A stretch of DNA of 64,000 nucleotides from Zarea fungicola (taxonomy: Eukaryota > Ascomycota > Sordariomycetes > Hypocreales > Cordycipitaceae): assembly GCA_900169235.1 (NCBI GenBank), contig FWCC01000298.1, positions 124,001 through 188,000 of the forward strand, written 5' to 3'. The translations under genes and the position numbers were made by a program. This document shows, piece after piece, positions 22,562 through 34,330 of the stretch (the stretch's first letter is position 1; the number at the start of each line of letters is the position of its first letter). The notes beneath the pieces are model-generated. The model was given only the letters and a program-made list of their open reading frames with translations, searched no databases and had not been told where the DNA came from.

Positions 22562-24301
22562 TCACCAAGGAACGGGCTCATTGAAGCAATCTTCCCATCC
22601 CGTCTTGCCCGATTTCCAAAACGCATACAACTTCTCACGAATCAGAAAACTAGTTCCCCCCGACAGCTCGTTATACCAAGTATCGAGCAAGCATTGCGCT
22701 ATGAAATCTCGGTCCTCTGCGTCGCCATCCGCCAATGCGACACCCGTCACAATCAAGGCCCAGCACAATTGGTCTGGATTAAGGAGATCGGGCCATATTT
22801 TCCGTATACGCTCCAAAATATTTGCTCTTTGGGCGATACGTAGCTTGTCGTATACCCCCTGAACGGGGAGTGTGGAGGTATTCGTGATTGTGCCAGATGA
22901 TGCGGTCTGTGGGAATACGAGCAGGCCGTAAAGTCGGGTCGCGACCTGGAGAATATGACCAATTTCGGCAGTAAGACCGCCTAGGTGATGGCTATTCGCC
23001 TCCGCCCACGCCTCAGAGGTGAAGTCGTTTATCTGTTGAAATAACTTCCGCATGCGATGCTGCACGGTGGCCTTTGAGTTGGAGCCACAAGCCACTAGGG
23101 CTCTTAGTTTCGTAATATGGAACATGATGATGAATAATTCTAGCGGCATCTGCTTCTGGGTAGTTTCATAATCCAGAATCAGTTTTAGGTCGTCATCAGT
23201 GTAGCTGTAATGTCCGTTGATCTGCCTTGTCGCTGGGCTGGTTGTGTTACTCGTAATGGCGTGGCTAGCGAGCTGTTAGTAGTAAGACAATGTCAACTTG
23301 GCATGTATACCAAATTTAATGGGGAAGCATGTAAATCGAGCGAAACGAGAGGTAAAAAAAACACCAATAAAGGCTTTTGCTTACACGACTATTTGACGGA
23401 AGAAAAGGCTCGGCTCAGCCGTGCTCAATGCCACCTTTGGACCACCAAGATGTTGCGCATACGCCAGTCCACCCTTAATATGTGCTTGCCACGACGACTC
23501 GCGCATTTCAAGATCAATGCGTAGCAAGCTATAAAGGCAATGAAATGCCCTCGTCTTGCCCCTGTATTTCTCGCCTCGAATGCAATGGTTCGCGATGCGT
23601 ATATGTGCCAGCAAATAGCGAAAATAGCTTGACCACAGACCGGAGAATGCTGGCTCATCGCCAGGGTGTAGCAGTCTGCCGCGACTTCTTGATGCTGCCG
23701 ATATCTGGTGGGCAATTATTTGACAGACGAAGCGAGCGGGAATAAGGTCACCAGACCGAAATGGCGGATCTTGTATAACCTCATCTGGCGTCTCACGCAT
23801 GGCTACTCGTGCTGGCCGAATCACGGAATAATCTGATAGTATACACGCCAGCATGTTGATTAGCCACCTATTTATGCACAAATCTTTTTTGTCGGACGAT
23901 TCCAAAGGAACAGCAGCCTACAGTATTGGACGGCTTGCATAAAGTCCCAGTCTGGCGGTTTGGCCTGCGATAGCGGCGCGATACTCAAGGAGGTTTCCGT
24001 TTTGAGAATGGCTTCGGCGGGTGGGCGCCAACGCAGCGTGTAATGGCAGCTGAGTTTTTTTGTGGCGCATTTCTTGCAGATTGGATGTGTCTCATCACAC
24101 TTAATGCGGCGAGTCCTGTATAGGGGAGAGATGTTGCAAGCAAAAGTTAGTCCGTCGAATGAGAGGCTGGTTTTGAGAGGCGGGCAGCATGGCTTTAGCA
24201 ACGAACCGGCAAGTCTGGCAGCCTGTGCGGACCCTGGGTGCCCAACGTTTTTGCCGCGTTGATTTTGCCAGTGTTGCATCTTCATCAGAATGGCCAGTCA
24301 T
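22562..24301 (-). CDS. Zn(II)2Cys6 fungal transcription factor
   Basis: Four exons, complement(24207-24301, 23922-24115, 23385-23832, 22562-23204), encode 459 residues. The binuclear zinc cluster spans the first intron: Cys at 28, 31, 38, 45, 48 and 55 (CQTC-x6-C-x6-C-x2-C-x6-C), followed by LRWRPPAEA. DFMQAVQYYYSVIRP and the helical middle (CLYSLLRIDLEMRESSWQAHIKGGLAYAQHLGG, in two parts) are typical of the PRO1/UPC2-like DUF3468 superfamily of regulators. The second intron is placed with acceptor TATCAG so that QYYYSVI is restored; an earlier acceptor (AAATAG) breaks phase. It likely binds CGG-type half sites in the nucleus. No adjacent metabolic cluster suggests its target. Confidence 0.85.
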
Positions 24302-25546
24302 GGTTTCCAAAGGTTAGAGGTCAGCAGTAATGGATGTAAGTCATTGAGAATGGACGATGAGCCGGTGCTTCCGACAATTGGCGTGCCCGCAGCGATTCAG
24401 TGAATTGGTGGCTGCAGTCTTTTTTGTTTGCATGTATTGTGTCTTTTCTCTCTATTTATTGCTGATACTCAGGACGACACGGATTTCACGCGATGCTGCT
24501 GTAGAGAATGGGAGGGGAAGCGGTTGTACACAAGATAACAAGGACGAATTGCTGTTGACAGGGTGGGGGTTGACAGACAGTAGCCGATGTGCGGTGTAGT
24601 TGGATGAAATAGCCCGTAGCTACCTCCTGCAGCCAACAAAACATATTGCCGGGAATATAGGTAATCCATGTTTGCTAGCTCGCGTCCACCGCCGATTTCA
24701 TGTTGATGAACATCCTCCACGCAAGTCACAAAAACTAAAACCAGGCCTTACTAGCAAGCCACTGCTTCCTGAGTGCTGGTGCTTATCAATGTCAGGTTTT
24801 ACATGTATTATTACACATGGCTAAAGGGAACCGGTTCGTTGGGAAACCCGTCCTTCAGGTACCCTGAATTGTAGAAGTGCGGATGAATATGCTCAAGTTT
24901 AATAGCGCGACGCAGAAGTACGATAAATACTAGGGATTGGTTAATCTTGTCGTTTATGATCGTGGTGCTTGCTACACGGCTTCTGAGCTAATAATCAAGG
25001 AAAATTTAGGGCTAATTATAGTAGCCATTCCGATCTGTACGAGACCAAGCTTGGATTTGGTAAGATTAGGCTAAAACTTCTTCAAAACCAAAGCAATGTT
25101 TATTCTTATGCATGAGTACATATTAAAAGGATAAATTTCAAATCGTGGTTTCTGCAGTTGCTGTAGTACTTATTACACCACTCGCAGCCAGCTAGGAACA
25201 GACATATTATGTGGATATACTGTTGCTATCCAAGTGTCTGATCACAGCACGCTATACTGCCCTCGTTTAAAACATTGCTTCATCAATAATGGAATTCAAA
25301 ACTTACAAAGTATCAGATCATATTTATTAGGGCTTGTAGAAATTAATTCACGGTACGTCAATTAGATTTATAGAGTCGGGCATGGCCAAGACAGAAATAT
25401 CAGCCCTCATTCTCCGCTGTCATACTGGCCCCTCCCAGTCTCACACGCAGGGCAGGAACTCCGTATCGTCACCTTGAATCATACTCACACTAGTTAGTTA
25501 CATTGCCACATAGCCAAAGGCATCAGGCATTTATAAACCCATCACC
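24302..25546. other. Intergenic region, AT-rich
   Basis: The segment 24950-25400 is clearly AT-rich. No gene was recognised. The last 100 bases are the leader of the DUF218 gene, with TATAAA at 25532-25537 too close to the ATG to serve as its TATA box. Confidence 0.5.
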
Positions 25547-26206
25547 ATGGCTCCCTCCTCAGCTCAAATAGACCAAGATGCCGAGCTCATCTACAACTAT
25601 CATCACATGGGCATGTCCCTCAGCCCCGCCGACGTCATCTTCTGCCTCGGGAGCCTCGACACTCGCGTCGCTACCCGCGCTGCCCAGCTCTACCTCGACG
25701 GCCTCGCCCCGTATGTCATCTTTTCCGGTAACTCGGGCAAGCTCACCCGCAACGTCTTTGACAAGCCCGAAGCCGAAATCTTTGCGCAAATCGCGCGTGA
25801 CATGGGTGTGCCCGCCGACAAGATTCTCATTGAACCACTGGCGACCAACACGGGGGAGAATGTGCGCTTCACATATGACCTGCTCGAGTCCAAGGGTATG
25901 CCAGTACCCGAGTCGCTGATTCTGGTGCAAAAGGGATACATGGAGAGAAGGACGTTTGCGACGTTTAAGAAGCAGTGGCCGGATGAGAGGGCCGTAATTA
26001 CGGTGACGTCGCCGCGCTTGAGTTTTGACGAATACCCGGATGAGGGCAATCCGAGGGATTTGGTCATTAATGTCATGGTGGGGGATTTGATGCGGATATT
26101 GCAGTATCCGGCACTGGGATATCAGATTGCGCAGGAGATTCCCGAGGTGGTGATGGAAGCGGCGGAGCGGTTGATTGCCGCGGGATACGATAAACATTTG
26201 CCGTGA
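25547..26206 (+). CDS. DUF218 (YdcF/SanA-like) domain protein
   Basis: An intronless frame of 219 residues. VIFCLGSLDTRVATRAAQLYLDGLAPYVIFSG (given in pieces: VIFCLGS, RAAQLYL, YVIFSGNSG), then AEIFAQIARDMGVPADKILIEP, ATNTGENVRFTYDLL and LILVQKGYMERRTFATFKKQ, follow the ordered motifs of the DUF218 domain: Gly loop, Ser-Gly-Gly-like strand, Glu-Pro-x-Ser/Ala-x-Asn-Thr-x-Glu-Asn, and K-x-Y-M-x-R. Bacterial relatives are linked to envelope integrity and S-adenosylmethionine binding; the fungal soluble members have no defined role. No signal peptide is visible, so it is probably cytosolic. The METTL16-like gene ends 72 bases downstream on the other strand. Confidence 0.9.
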   Translation: MAPSSAQIDQDAELIYNYHHMGMSLSPADVIFCLGSLDTRVATRAAQLYLDGLAPYVIFSGNSGKLTRNVFDKPEAEIFAQIARDMGVPADKILIEPLATNTGENVRFTYDLLESKGMPVPESLILVQKGYMERRTFATFKKQWPDERAVITVTSPRLSFDEYPDEGNPRDLVINVMVGDLMRILQYPALGYQIAQEIPEVVMEAAERLIAAGYDKHLP

Positions 26207-26278
26207 AGTAAAAGCACGGCTGCATATATGGTTTAGAATATTGTTGGCTTTCTTTTTTTCTTTTTTTATGGGAGGAAT

Positions 26279-27879
26279 TCATGCTTCATCCTTCTCTATG
26301 GAGTCGGCAAGCCTTCCATATATAGCTTTAGCTGTCGTCTTCACGTAGCCATTAAAGCTGGTAAAGGCAGCCTCGTCATGTCCCTCGATCCATCGACAAC
26401 GAACTACGACGCTAGCTAGATTAAAATAAATATTTATACGAAAACAATGATTCTGTTCACTACGTGTAACACGCGATTCTGTGGTGACATCCATCTCACG
26501 CTGCTTCTGTCGACGCCATGCTCGCGTCCATACCTTGTCGGCAGTCTTGAGCGTGCCCTGCAGTTTCACCGTATCCCACTCCCAATGAATAGCGTCGAGA
26601 GATGCAATCACCTCCTGCAGGCCTGTTGTAAATCTTGATGTCGCTCTAAACGAGGGAAATTCCACAGCGAGCATTTCTGTGCCCGGCGGCAAGCTGCCCT
26701 TGAGAGAACCAGTCGTCGCCCCGCGTGCAATCGCATGAAGCGGCCGCATGCCCCGGAAACTCCATGCCACAGCCCAACGCTTTGTCTTTTTGCCCTGCAC
26801 AAACTCCGATACTGCGAAATTGTCCACTTCATGCTCGCGCAGTCGCTGGACCAGCGCCACTACGCTCGACAGGAAGCCAAACATGGCCGTGTACCACTGT
26901 ATCCGCCCCCGTAGCTGCAGAGACTCGTCTAGGATGCGCCCGACAAAGGCAACCTCGCCTCCAGGTGTGACCATTTCGACTGGCGCGCCTGTGCAGGCAG
27001 TCAGTGGCGGGAGGAGCTTTTCGGCGGCTCGCTCAGCCATTTCGGCGTCGGATTTGTAAAATGGAGGGTTTGTCATGACAAAAGCCACGTCTTCTGCAGA
27101 GTGTGCTGCAGCAATTGGTATTATAGGGCCATTTGGCGTTGCGTGGACAACCTGGATTCTGTTTTCGAGGTTGTTGCGGTGGATATTCGTCTTTGCCCAC
27201 TCTAGGCTCTCATCGTCGATATCTACACAATGTCAGAATTGAGACGCCTGGTATGTACATGGGCTGGACTACTATATCTAACCAGATGCAATAAATGACC
27301 ATGGCCTTTGAGTACAGGCAAGCATTGGGTAAATACAGCTTGCGCCTGTGCCAATGTCGATACCAATCAGCTTTCCACCGGGTGGGTTGTAAGTTGTCGA
27401 ATCAACGAGATCTTTGAGCCAGAGAATATAATTGTGTCTATTTGGTATCTGAGAATATCAGTGCATTTATCCGGTTCAAAATGGGTGTATTGGATGCATT
27501 TTTTACTGGTGGACAAAGACGATTGCTTGGGAGCTCCAGTGTTAAGCCAAAGTCTTGCTTGAGTAGTGTCTTGGACAGCTGCATGACTGCCTGGGGGTTC
27601 TTGAAGTCCAGTTCACGCCCATTGACTCTGGAACAAAATGTCAGTTATGGATTTTTTTATCCCAAGGTGTATGAATGTTTGGCTCGTGTGGTTTACTTAC
27701 ATGGCAGCAAAATCAGGATCCAACGCGGCAATCTGCTTAAAGTCTGGTGGGTTTGTGTAGAGCCGGCGGAAACGCATGTCCTTCTGCTCTTGCGTTTCAT
27801 CGGCAGCAGGACCGGGTACATTGGGTGTCAAAGAGGACTGTGATGTTTTAGTATTTGATTCCATCTCGCTCAGGTACAT
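26279..27879 (-). CDS. METTL16-type RNA N6-adenosine methyltransferase
   Basis: Four exons, complement(27701-27879, 27507-27627, 27283-27448, 26279-27222), encode 469 residues. MRFRRLYTNPPDFKQIAAL, VNGRELDFKNPQAV, LCPPIPNRHNYILWLKDL, GIDIGTGASCIYPM (SAM-binding), SFIASDIDDESLEWAKTNI and the catalytic FVMTNPPFYKS (NPPF) match METTL16/DUF890. Animal and yeast homologues methylate U6 snRNA at the ACAGA box, so a role in 5' splice-site recognition is likely. The 300 residues after NPPF are less conserved. An in-frame stretch near 26400-26470 (RVTRSEQNHCFRINIYFN) is unlike the rest and could be an unspliced or retained intron. The start at 27879 competes with an in-frame ATG at 27864. Confidence 0.88.
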
Positions 27880-28102
27880 ATTTGAGCAGGATGAGAGGAA
27901 TCCCCTGGTTTTGCAAGTTTGGCGAATTGTTTGGAGAGTGAAAGGTGGTACGGTTCTGGCTTTCGTTTGCGCTGGAGCGGCCCCACCAAATCCAAAATGT
28001 CACACTCGCCTCACCAAGCATGCAGAAAAGTGTTTCGCCAGGACTACAAACAGCACGTCATAAACGTCTATAAATACCCGGAATACAAGATATACACATT
28101 GG

Positions 28103-29104
28103 CTACCATAGCAAAACACGCCATCGCCAGCCTTCCAAAGCTTTCAGATCGCGCTCCTCTACCGTATCATCCCCGTCTTGAATCCGATCAGCGAGCTTCT
28201 TGATGCGCTTCTGTATGGTCCTTGCGACACGAATCGACACTTCATTCTGAAAGATATACAGCACACCAAAGACGAAAAATGCAATCGATGCGAAGCCACC
28301 ACGGCCCAAGACGCTGTCTTTGATTCTGGATAGAATACTTTTTGCTCGCTGAAATGCGTACTCAGTGTCGTTGGTGGCAGTTAGCTGAGAATCCTTTTCA
28401 TCGTGGTTGCGTCGACGAAAGATGCGCCTGACGAGTGGGATGAAGGAAGCGCTGCATCAAGACATTGGTTAGCCAGCCTTGAACGCGGCCTGGTTTTACA
28501 TTACATTGACAATCGGAAAAAAACAAGAGCCATTAAAAAAAATTACTCACAAAATACCACCAACAAGCCATTTCCGCCAGCGGTGATTTTGGGCCGCCTT
28601 GGCTATGTTTCGCACCTCGCTTCGCAGATTCAGCAGATCGCTCAGTACCATGCCCGTCTGCGAATGCAGCCGAGACTCGAGGTCCACAGTCGACATGCTG
28701 GCGTCGAACCGCTGACGTTTGCGCTGTAGCGCCAGGTATTCTCGCAGGTTGTACTGGCAGCTCTGCTTGAGCGCGCGGATATCCGGTGTCTCGTACTGCT
28801 GCATATACGGACCGGACGGCGGGGGCGCAAACGTCTGCTGCTGCGGCGGCGGCTGCGGCTGTTGCTGGAGTGGCAACGGCCGTGAATGCGGTGGTCCGCT
28901 ATAGCCAACTGCACTTCCAGGATGGTCTGGAATACGGTTCTCGGGCCCAAGATGCAATGCAATTCCTTCTGGTGGTAAGCCTCCTCCGTGGCCACCATCT
29001 GTGGGCAACAGCGGTGACCGTGACCGCTGGACGCCGTGCTCTGAAGCTACTGGGGTCCAGATAGGTCGCGGGTCCAGCTCGGTGAGCCTGCCAGAGGGAT
29101 CCAT
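28103..29104 (-). CDS. Fungal membrane protein with Pro/Gln-rich N-terminus, unknown
   Basis: Two exons, complement(28551-29104 and 28103-28451), joined by a GTGAGT...GCAG intron, give 300 residues. The first 110 residues are low-complexity and Pro/Gln-rich (PLQQQPQPPPQQQTFAPPP). A helical, coiled-coil-like block follows (IRALKQSCQYNLREYLALQRKR, in two parts with RQRFDASMSTVDLESRL), then basic KWLVGGIFASFIPLVRRIFRRR, a second helical block and a probable membrane span (GGFASIAFFVFGVLYIFQNE). The tail is charged (RTIQKRIKKLADRIQDGDD). I do not recognise the family, though the balanced two-exon structure supports a genuine gene. One or two membrane passes with the disordered N-terminus outside the helices is the simplest reading. 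Confidence 0.75.
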
Positions 29105-30413
29105 TGGCACCTTACTCGGTAATAAAATACTTTTATATATAATAAAAATTCCTGGGTCCCTTTCTGTTGGTAGAGAGCCCACCGATGTTGTTTATTTCAG
29201 GTCTGTAGCGCGTCGTGCATGCAGGAGTTCGTTAGGCCGCATTCTGGGTGGCTGGGACTCCATGCATGACGTTAACTTGGCGTGGTGCAAGGGTCTGGAA
29301 ATCGCCGGGTAGATGCTGTGGCAACCGGCGCGTGCAAAGAAACACGTATACAAACAGCGATGATCATTGTAATAATTCATGAGCCATGATCACGGCCAGT
29401 TGCACAGCAGCATGTCGTGGTGGCGGAACCGGCGATGCAACTAACCGCCACTACATACCATGTTCACCATTATTGGCATGCATGATGTTGAGGTTAGACT
29501 TTTAGTGTGGCAAGAAACACATAGGCATGCTGTTGATTAAAGCTCATTTTATTACATGGCCACTAAACAGTTAGTACCAACTTGGATTCAAACTCCACCA
29601 TGTCCCAGGGCAGACCTACGTTAGTAGTTGGACCCCTACCACGAAAACATGGGGTAAGTCTGCCTTGCAATCGAACAGCGATGTGTTTTTGTACTGTTTG
29701 GGAAAGGCGCTGCTGTCGCTTGTAAAAGCTACTGTGCTCTGCCCCAACAGGCAGACTTGACCGATGACGAATCTCGGTCTAGGCTGCCGCTGGTACCTGA
29801 AATCGAAATGAACAGCGCACGGCAGCTTCGATGGTGCGATGGTTCATGTCGCTGGCAATCATTGCCAATTAGACCCGTGCATGTAATCTTGCAAAGCCCA
29901 ACGATGTAGCCCATGCATGCCTGTAACTGCCAACCAACGCGGTCTTCACATGCCTCGGCCTTTGTCGTTGAAAGTACTCGGCAGCAATGTTAGCTTTCCA
30001 CGATCAGAGTTGTTGAACAAAGCAGCAAATTCAAGCCCAAAAAAAGAGAGACATGAACAAGAAATCGTATTAATTGATTGGATGAATTTAGAAGCCTTGC
30101 AGGCCTCCAGCTGAAACTGCGGCTGCCTAGAGTCTAAAAGCTAGAGGCGGCTTTGGGGGGCTGCGCAGCGCTCGATCCCCTTTTGTCATGTGCAAGTAGC
30201 CGCATCATAACGGTTATATAATAACAGCCAACCGCCCAGCTTTCTCAGCTGCCTTGTAAATTGGCATTGAAAATTAAAATCCACTTTGCTCCAACTCAGA
30301 AGTTCTGTACCTAAACAAACACACCAAATAATTTACTCTCACACTACCTGGCTACACTTGTTCGGTGCACTAGCTAGTACAAAGTGCTTTCCTGTCACAA
30401 ACAAGATTTCGGA
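29105..30413. other. Intergenic region, divergent promoter of two genes
   Basis: The two flanking genes are divergently transcribed. An imperfect inverted repeat (GGCAGACCTAC at 29609-29619 and GTAAGTCTGCC at 29654-29664) surrounds a 34-base spacer. TATATAA near 30215 could serve the rightward gene. No gene was recognised. Confidence 0.5.
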
Positions 30414-32873
30414 ATGGAGCCGATCAACAAAATCGAATACAAGCTGGCCGATGTCCCAACTCGCTCAGTAGTTCTGTTTCCTGGAAGGGCGCAGATCTTC
30501 AGAGATATTAAAGACATTGATCTCAAGGTCAGTAATCCGCATATTTCTCTTTAAAGGAAACTATGTTTAATACCAAAGCAGGCCGGCATCAATGAGGTTA
30601 CAATCACTGGCCTAAGCCCAACATTGGATGAAGACTCTGTCAAGGTAGAAGGCACTGGGTCCGCCATCATCACAGACATTTCAGTCGTCTCGCTGCCCAA
30701 CCGCGACATCTTCAACGAGGTGTACCCAGACGATGACGTTTCCGATGAGAGTGACGATGAGGATGAAGACCCCGAGAGTAGTGCAGAGCTGAAACAGGCC
30801 GAGGCTAGGGTCACTGAGATTCGAGATGAGGCAAGACTGGTGGAGGATTCAATTCTCAGCACGTCCAAACGGCAACAAATTTTGGATCTTCGCAGTGAGT
30901 CGGCCGACAAGAGCGAGCTAGAGAAAGGCGCGCGACTCACAGAATTGCTGGCCGCCTACAAGAAGGAGAGAGAGGCGCTATGCGAGGAAGGCTTAAAGGC
31001 AGCACAGGCCCAACGCCATATTCACGAAAAGATGAATGCCGCCACGTCACATCTGCACAAGGTGCAAAAGGCGGCGCTTAAGGAGTCCCGTGAACGGCGC
31101 AAGGCCAAAGAACGGGAGCGCGAAATTAAGCGCATGCGTCGGAATGAGCGCCTCGAGGAAAAAGAGCGAATTCGAAAGGAGAGGGAAAGCTTTTGGCCCA
31201 AATACTGCTACTCTGTCACCATTACGCTTGATGTCAACACCATGACGCCGATTTCGTCGCGGCGGCAGTCGATTGCAAGCGACATTGATGTGGTCAAGGT
31301 TGCTACCAATAAAGACGATGGGTATGACGGCGACACCTTCCAGGAAGGCTTTTCTTGCGACCTGACTCTGTCCTACATTACCTCGGCCGCCAAGTGGCAG
31401 CCGAGCTACGATCTTCAACTGTCCACGACTAGCGCGACGGCGACGCTTTGCTTCGATGCCAAAATCTCCAATGAGACGTCCGAGACGTGGAAGAATTGCA
31501 AAGTCTCCCTTTCCACCTCTGACGCGGCCTTTGCGGGCATCGACTCGGCTCTACCCGAGCTGGTGCCTTGGCGGATTCGTCTTGGAGGCAAGAGCAGCCA
31601 TTACGGCGGCCGGGACGACCAAATTACACGCAGCCGCACCGAGTGCTTCGAGCACCAGTCCTATGTACGCGAGCGCATGAGCCGCACCGTCGATCATAAA
31701 TCGCGGTTCGACATGTTTGGGCTGCCGTATGGTGGCCATGGCGGTTGCTTCCCGCCTCCTCCCGCGGTTTCTATAGGCGCTATCCCGTGCGTCAAGCCAA
31801 TACCGCCAGGAGGCGCCAGAGAGGTTTCGGACGACAATGGCGATACTGTTGGTGGTTTACAAAACTGGGGTGGAGAAGCCGAAACGAAGGGGCGCAGACG
31901 GATGACGAGGAAGTCAGCTGATGTCGATTACAGGGCGGTACCACAAGCTGCTGCTGCTCCTCCTCCTCCTGCCGCGCCTCGTGCCTCCATGGCCATGGCC
32001 TCGGCTGGACCTTATGCTCCTGCTCCTCTGGCTGGAGGCAGCGCCGGCGGAGGCGGCGGCGGCTACGGTGGCCCTGGTGGTGGCAGAGGCGGATTTGGCT
32101 CCGCTGCTGCTGCTCCCTATGCTGACCCTGAGGCGATCGACTTTGAAGACTCGTTTATCGAGGAGGCCGGGATGACGACTAACTATGACCTGCCGGGCCT
32201 CAAGACACTTGCGCCAAAGAGCACCGCCTCAAAGCAGCGCGTCGCGCGCATAACCTTTTCCAACGTCAATCTCAGCCATAGCGTCATTGCCAAGTACAGG
32301 CCCGTCGCCTACCTGCAGGCGAAGCTCAAGAATGGCAGCAAGCTGACGCTGCTCGAGGGCGCGTCGGGCCTGACGCTGGACGGCAGCTTCATGGGCCGCA
32401 CCAAGATTCCGCGCTGCAGCCCCGGCGACACGTTCACCCTGAGCCTCGGCGTCGACCCGGCTATCAAGGTCTCGTATCCCAAGCCCGATGTGCGCCGCGC
32501 CACCACGGGATTGTTCAACAAGGAGAGCAGCTCTGTCTTTGCGCGGTCGATTCTGCTGCACAACACGCGCGCGGCGTCGGGCAAGCCAGCCCAGCTGCAT
32601 GTGCAGGACCAGGTCCCCGTGTCGGAGGATGAGCGTCTGCGGGTCGAGTTGGTCACGCCCCGCGGTCTGCACGCCTCGGAGGGCAGCGTGGTGGCTGGCG
32701 CACCTGGACGGGAGGAAGACAATCGGGACAAGGACTGGGGTAAGGCAACGGCGCTGCTGAAACCTGGCGGAGAGGTCAACTGGGATGTCAGGCTTAATCC
32801 GGGCAAGATGGTGAAGCTGTGGCTCGAGTATGCCGTTTCAGTGCCCAGCGGCGATGTTGCGGTGGAATGCTGA
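30414..32873 (+). CDS. DUF4139/DUF4140 (mucoidy-inhibitor-A-like) protein
   Basis: Exons 30414-30527 and 30582-32873 join in phase 0 and encode 801 residues. The N-terminal DUF4140 part has LADVPTRSVVLFPGRAQIFRDI (in pieces) and AGINEVTITGLSPTLDEDSVKVEG. An acidic run (DDDVSDESDDEDEDPE) and a coiled coil rich in Glu/Arg/Lys (about residues 90-230) follow. Then comes the beta-rich DUF4139 region: DLTLSYITSAAKWQPSYDL, SNETSETWKNCKVSLSTSDA and the C-terminal GGEVNWDVRLNPGKMVKLWLEY. A Pro/Ala/Gly-rich insert lies at about residues 480-540. The family (worm F37C4.5, bacterial MuiA) is widespread in fungi, without a settled biochemical activity. It is probably cytosolic, as no signal peptide is seen. 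Confidence 0.9.
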
Positions 32874-33067
32874 AGTCCAGAAATGCAAAGTAGAGATGCG
32901 TCATGTATAAAAATCAGATTTAGCTCGGAAACAGGGTCTCTATATAATTTTTTTAAACAATCCTGTCATTTTTACTTTGTTCCATGTACATATCTGCAGT
33001 TGTCTATTTACATCTCATCATAAAGCAGCATCCTTGCCTTTTAAGCAAACAAAGAGCAGGAAGGCTT

Positions 33068-34330
33068 TTAATTACTGCAGACACCTTTGGTCACACAATC
33101 GCGGTAAGCTGTGTACAGGTACACCATGAAGGCCTGACCCTCTGGCGAGCCACTGGTATACTTGTTTCTGTCATGCCAGTTGTATGGGTTCACGGCCGGC
33201 GAAACTACGCCATTGCCTCCTTGCTGCTTTGCAAGCTGCTTACGGTTGCGGTCTGCCCAGTCAATGTACTTCTTCGGGAACATGGCAGGGTCGTTCACGG
33301 CCATGCGATACGCGACTGCCGATAGGAGCGCTGTGCCCGAAATTTCGCCAAACCAGCTGTTATCATTCATGTAGTTGTGAAGGAGGCCGCCATCGAAACC
33401 GGAGAGGAGCGCGCCGTCGAGAATCTCTTTGATCCAGGTCTTAAGCTGCCCAGCCTGGGTGGTCATATCCTTGGAGCCAGACCACTTCTGGAGTGTGTGC
33501 AGCACACGCACCATGCCGTAGCTGGCCCAGCCGTTGCCGGTAGACCAGAGTCCTGTGTCCTGAGACTGGGGGCCGATGATGTGGCGCCAGTTGAGGAACT
33601 GGTTGGTTTTGAGGACGTCTCGGTAGAGGCTGCATTGGCGAACAACTTCAGCCATTAGGTTGCGATCGTTTGTATAAACGGCATAGTAGGCCACTAGCAA
33701 GAGAGGTTAGCAAATATAGAAATAAAATACTGTATGTATAGATGCATGTATATGTATGGGTATAAACAGAAGCCGGTTCCTGAATCCTGTAGGTATTTTG
33801 AACAGAGACAACTTACAGAAGGGAAACGACATAGCCATGTTGTCCGCCCACAGCTCCTTAATGTCCGGACGATGCGAAATAGCGCCATTGGCATATCGCG
33901 GCACCTTTGTCAGGAGATAATTTGCCTGTCGATCCGCGGCACCGTTGTACACGCTATCTGACGTGCCAAGCAGCAGTGCTGACACCCCCATAGAGGCTGG
34001 GTCACCAGCGGCCGAGTTGTCGGCCAACACCTGCGAGTTGCGGTTGATGTTCGGCTTCACAAACTTCAGCGCGGGGATGTTAGGGTCAGCCTTGGGAATC
34101 TTTCCATTGGGGAACGGATTGTCGCCAAAGACGGAGAGCTCGTTGTTGTTGAGCTCGAGTAAGGCTTGGGCGGCGGTGCCCCATTCCCACGAATGTTGGG
34201 AGCGAGACGTCATGACGGTGGCAGCTGTATTGACGTTGAAGCCTGCATTGATCTGGGCCAGGGCAGTTCCTATGCATAGTGCTGCCGCGGTGAGGAGGGC
34301 CCTGGCTCTTGTTTTCTTTGTGTCAAGCAT
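33068..34330 (-). CDS. Secreted six-hairpin glycosidase-like protein (GH105/GH88-like)
   Basis: Two exons, complement(33817-34330 and 33068-33693), joined by a 123-nt intron, encode 379 residues. A signal peptide is clear (basic start, then ALLTAAALCIGTALAQ). RSQHSWEWGTAAQALLELNN, RPDIKELWADNMAMSFPFLAYYA and GLWSTGNGWASYGMVRVL match the alternating helices and acidic/aromatic pocket of unsaturated glucuronyl/rhamnogalacturonyl hydrolases. The N-linked mid-region (SVFGDNPFPNGK) and C-terminal GSPEGQAFMVYLYTAYRDC fit fungal members annotated as six-hairpin glycosidases. The Asp in WADNMAMS is a plausible catalytic residue, but the exact substrate is not evident. No pectin-degrading neighbours are present. 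Confidence 0.82.

Noticed and set aside
29104..29182. Longer N-terminus for the orphan membrane protein from an upstream GTG
   Set aside because: There is no ATG, and the extra residues come from AT-rich leader sequence; the ATG at 29104 is preferred.
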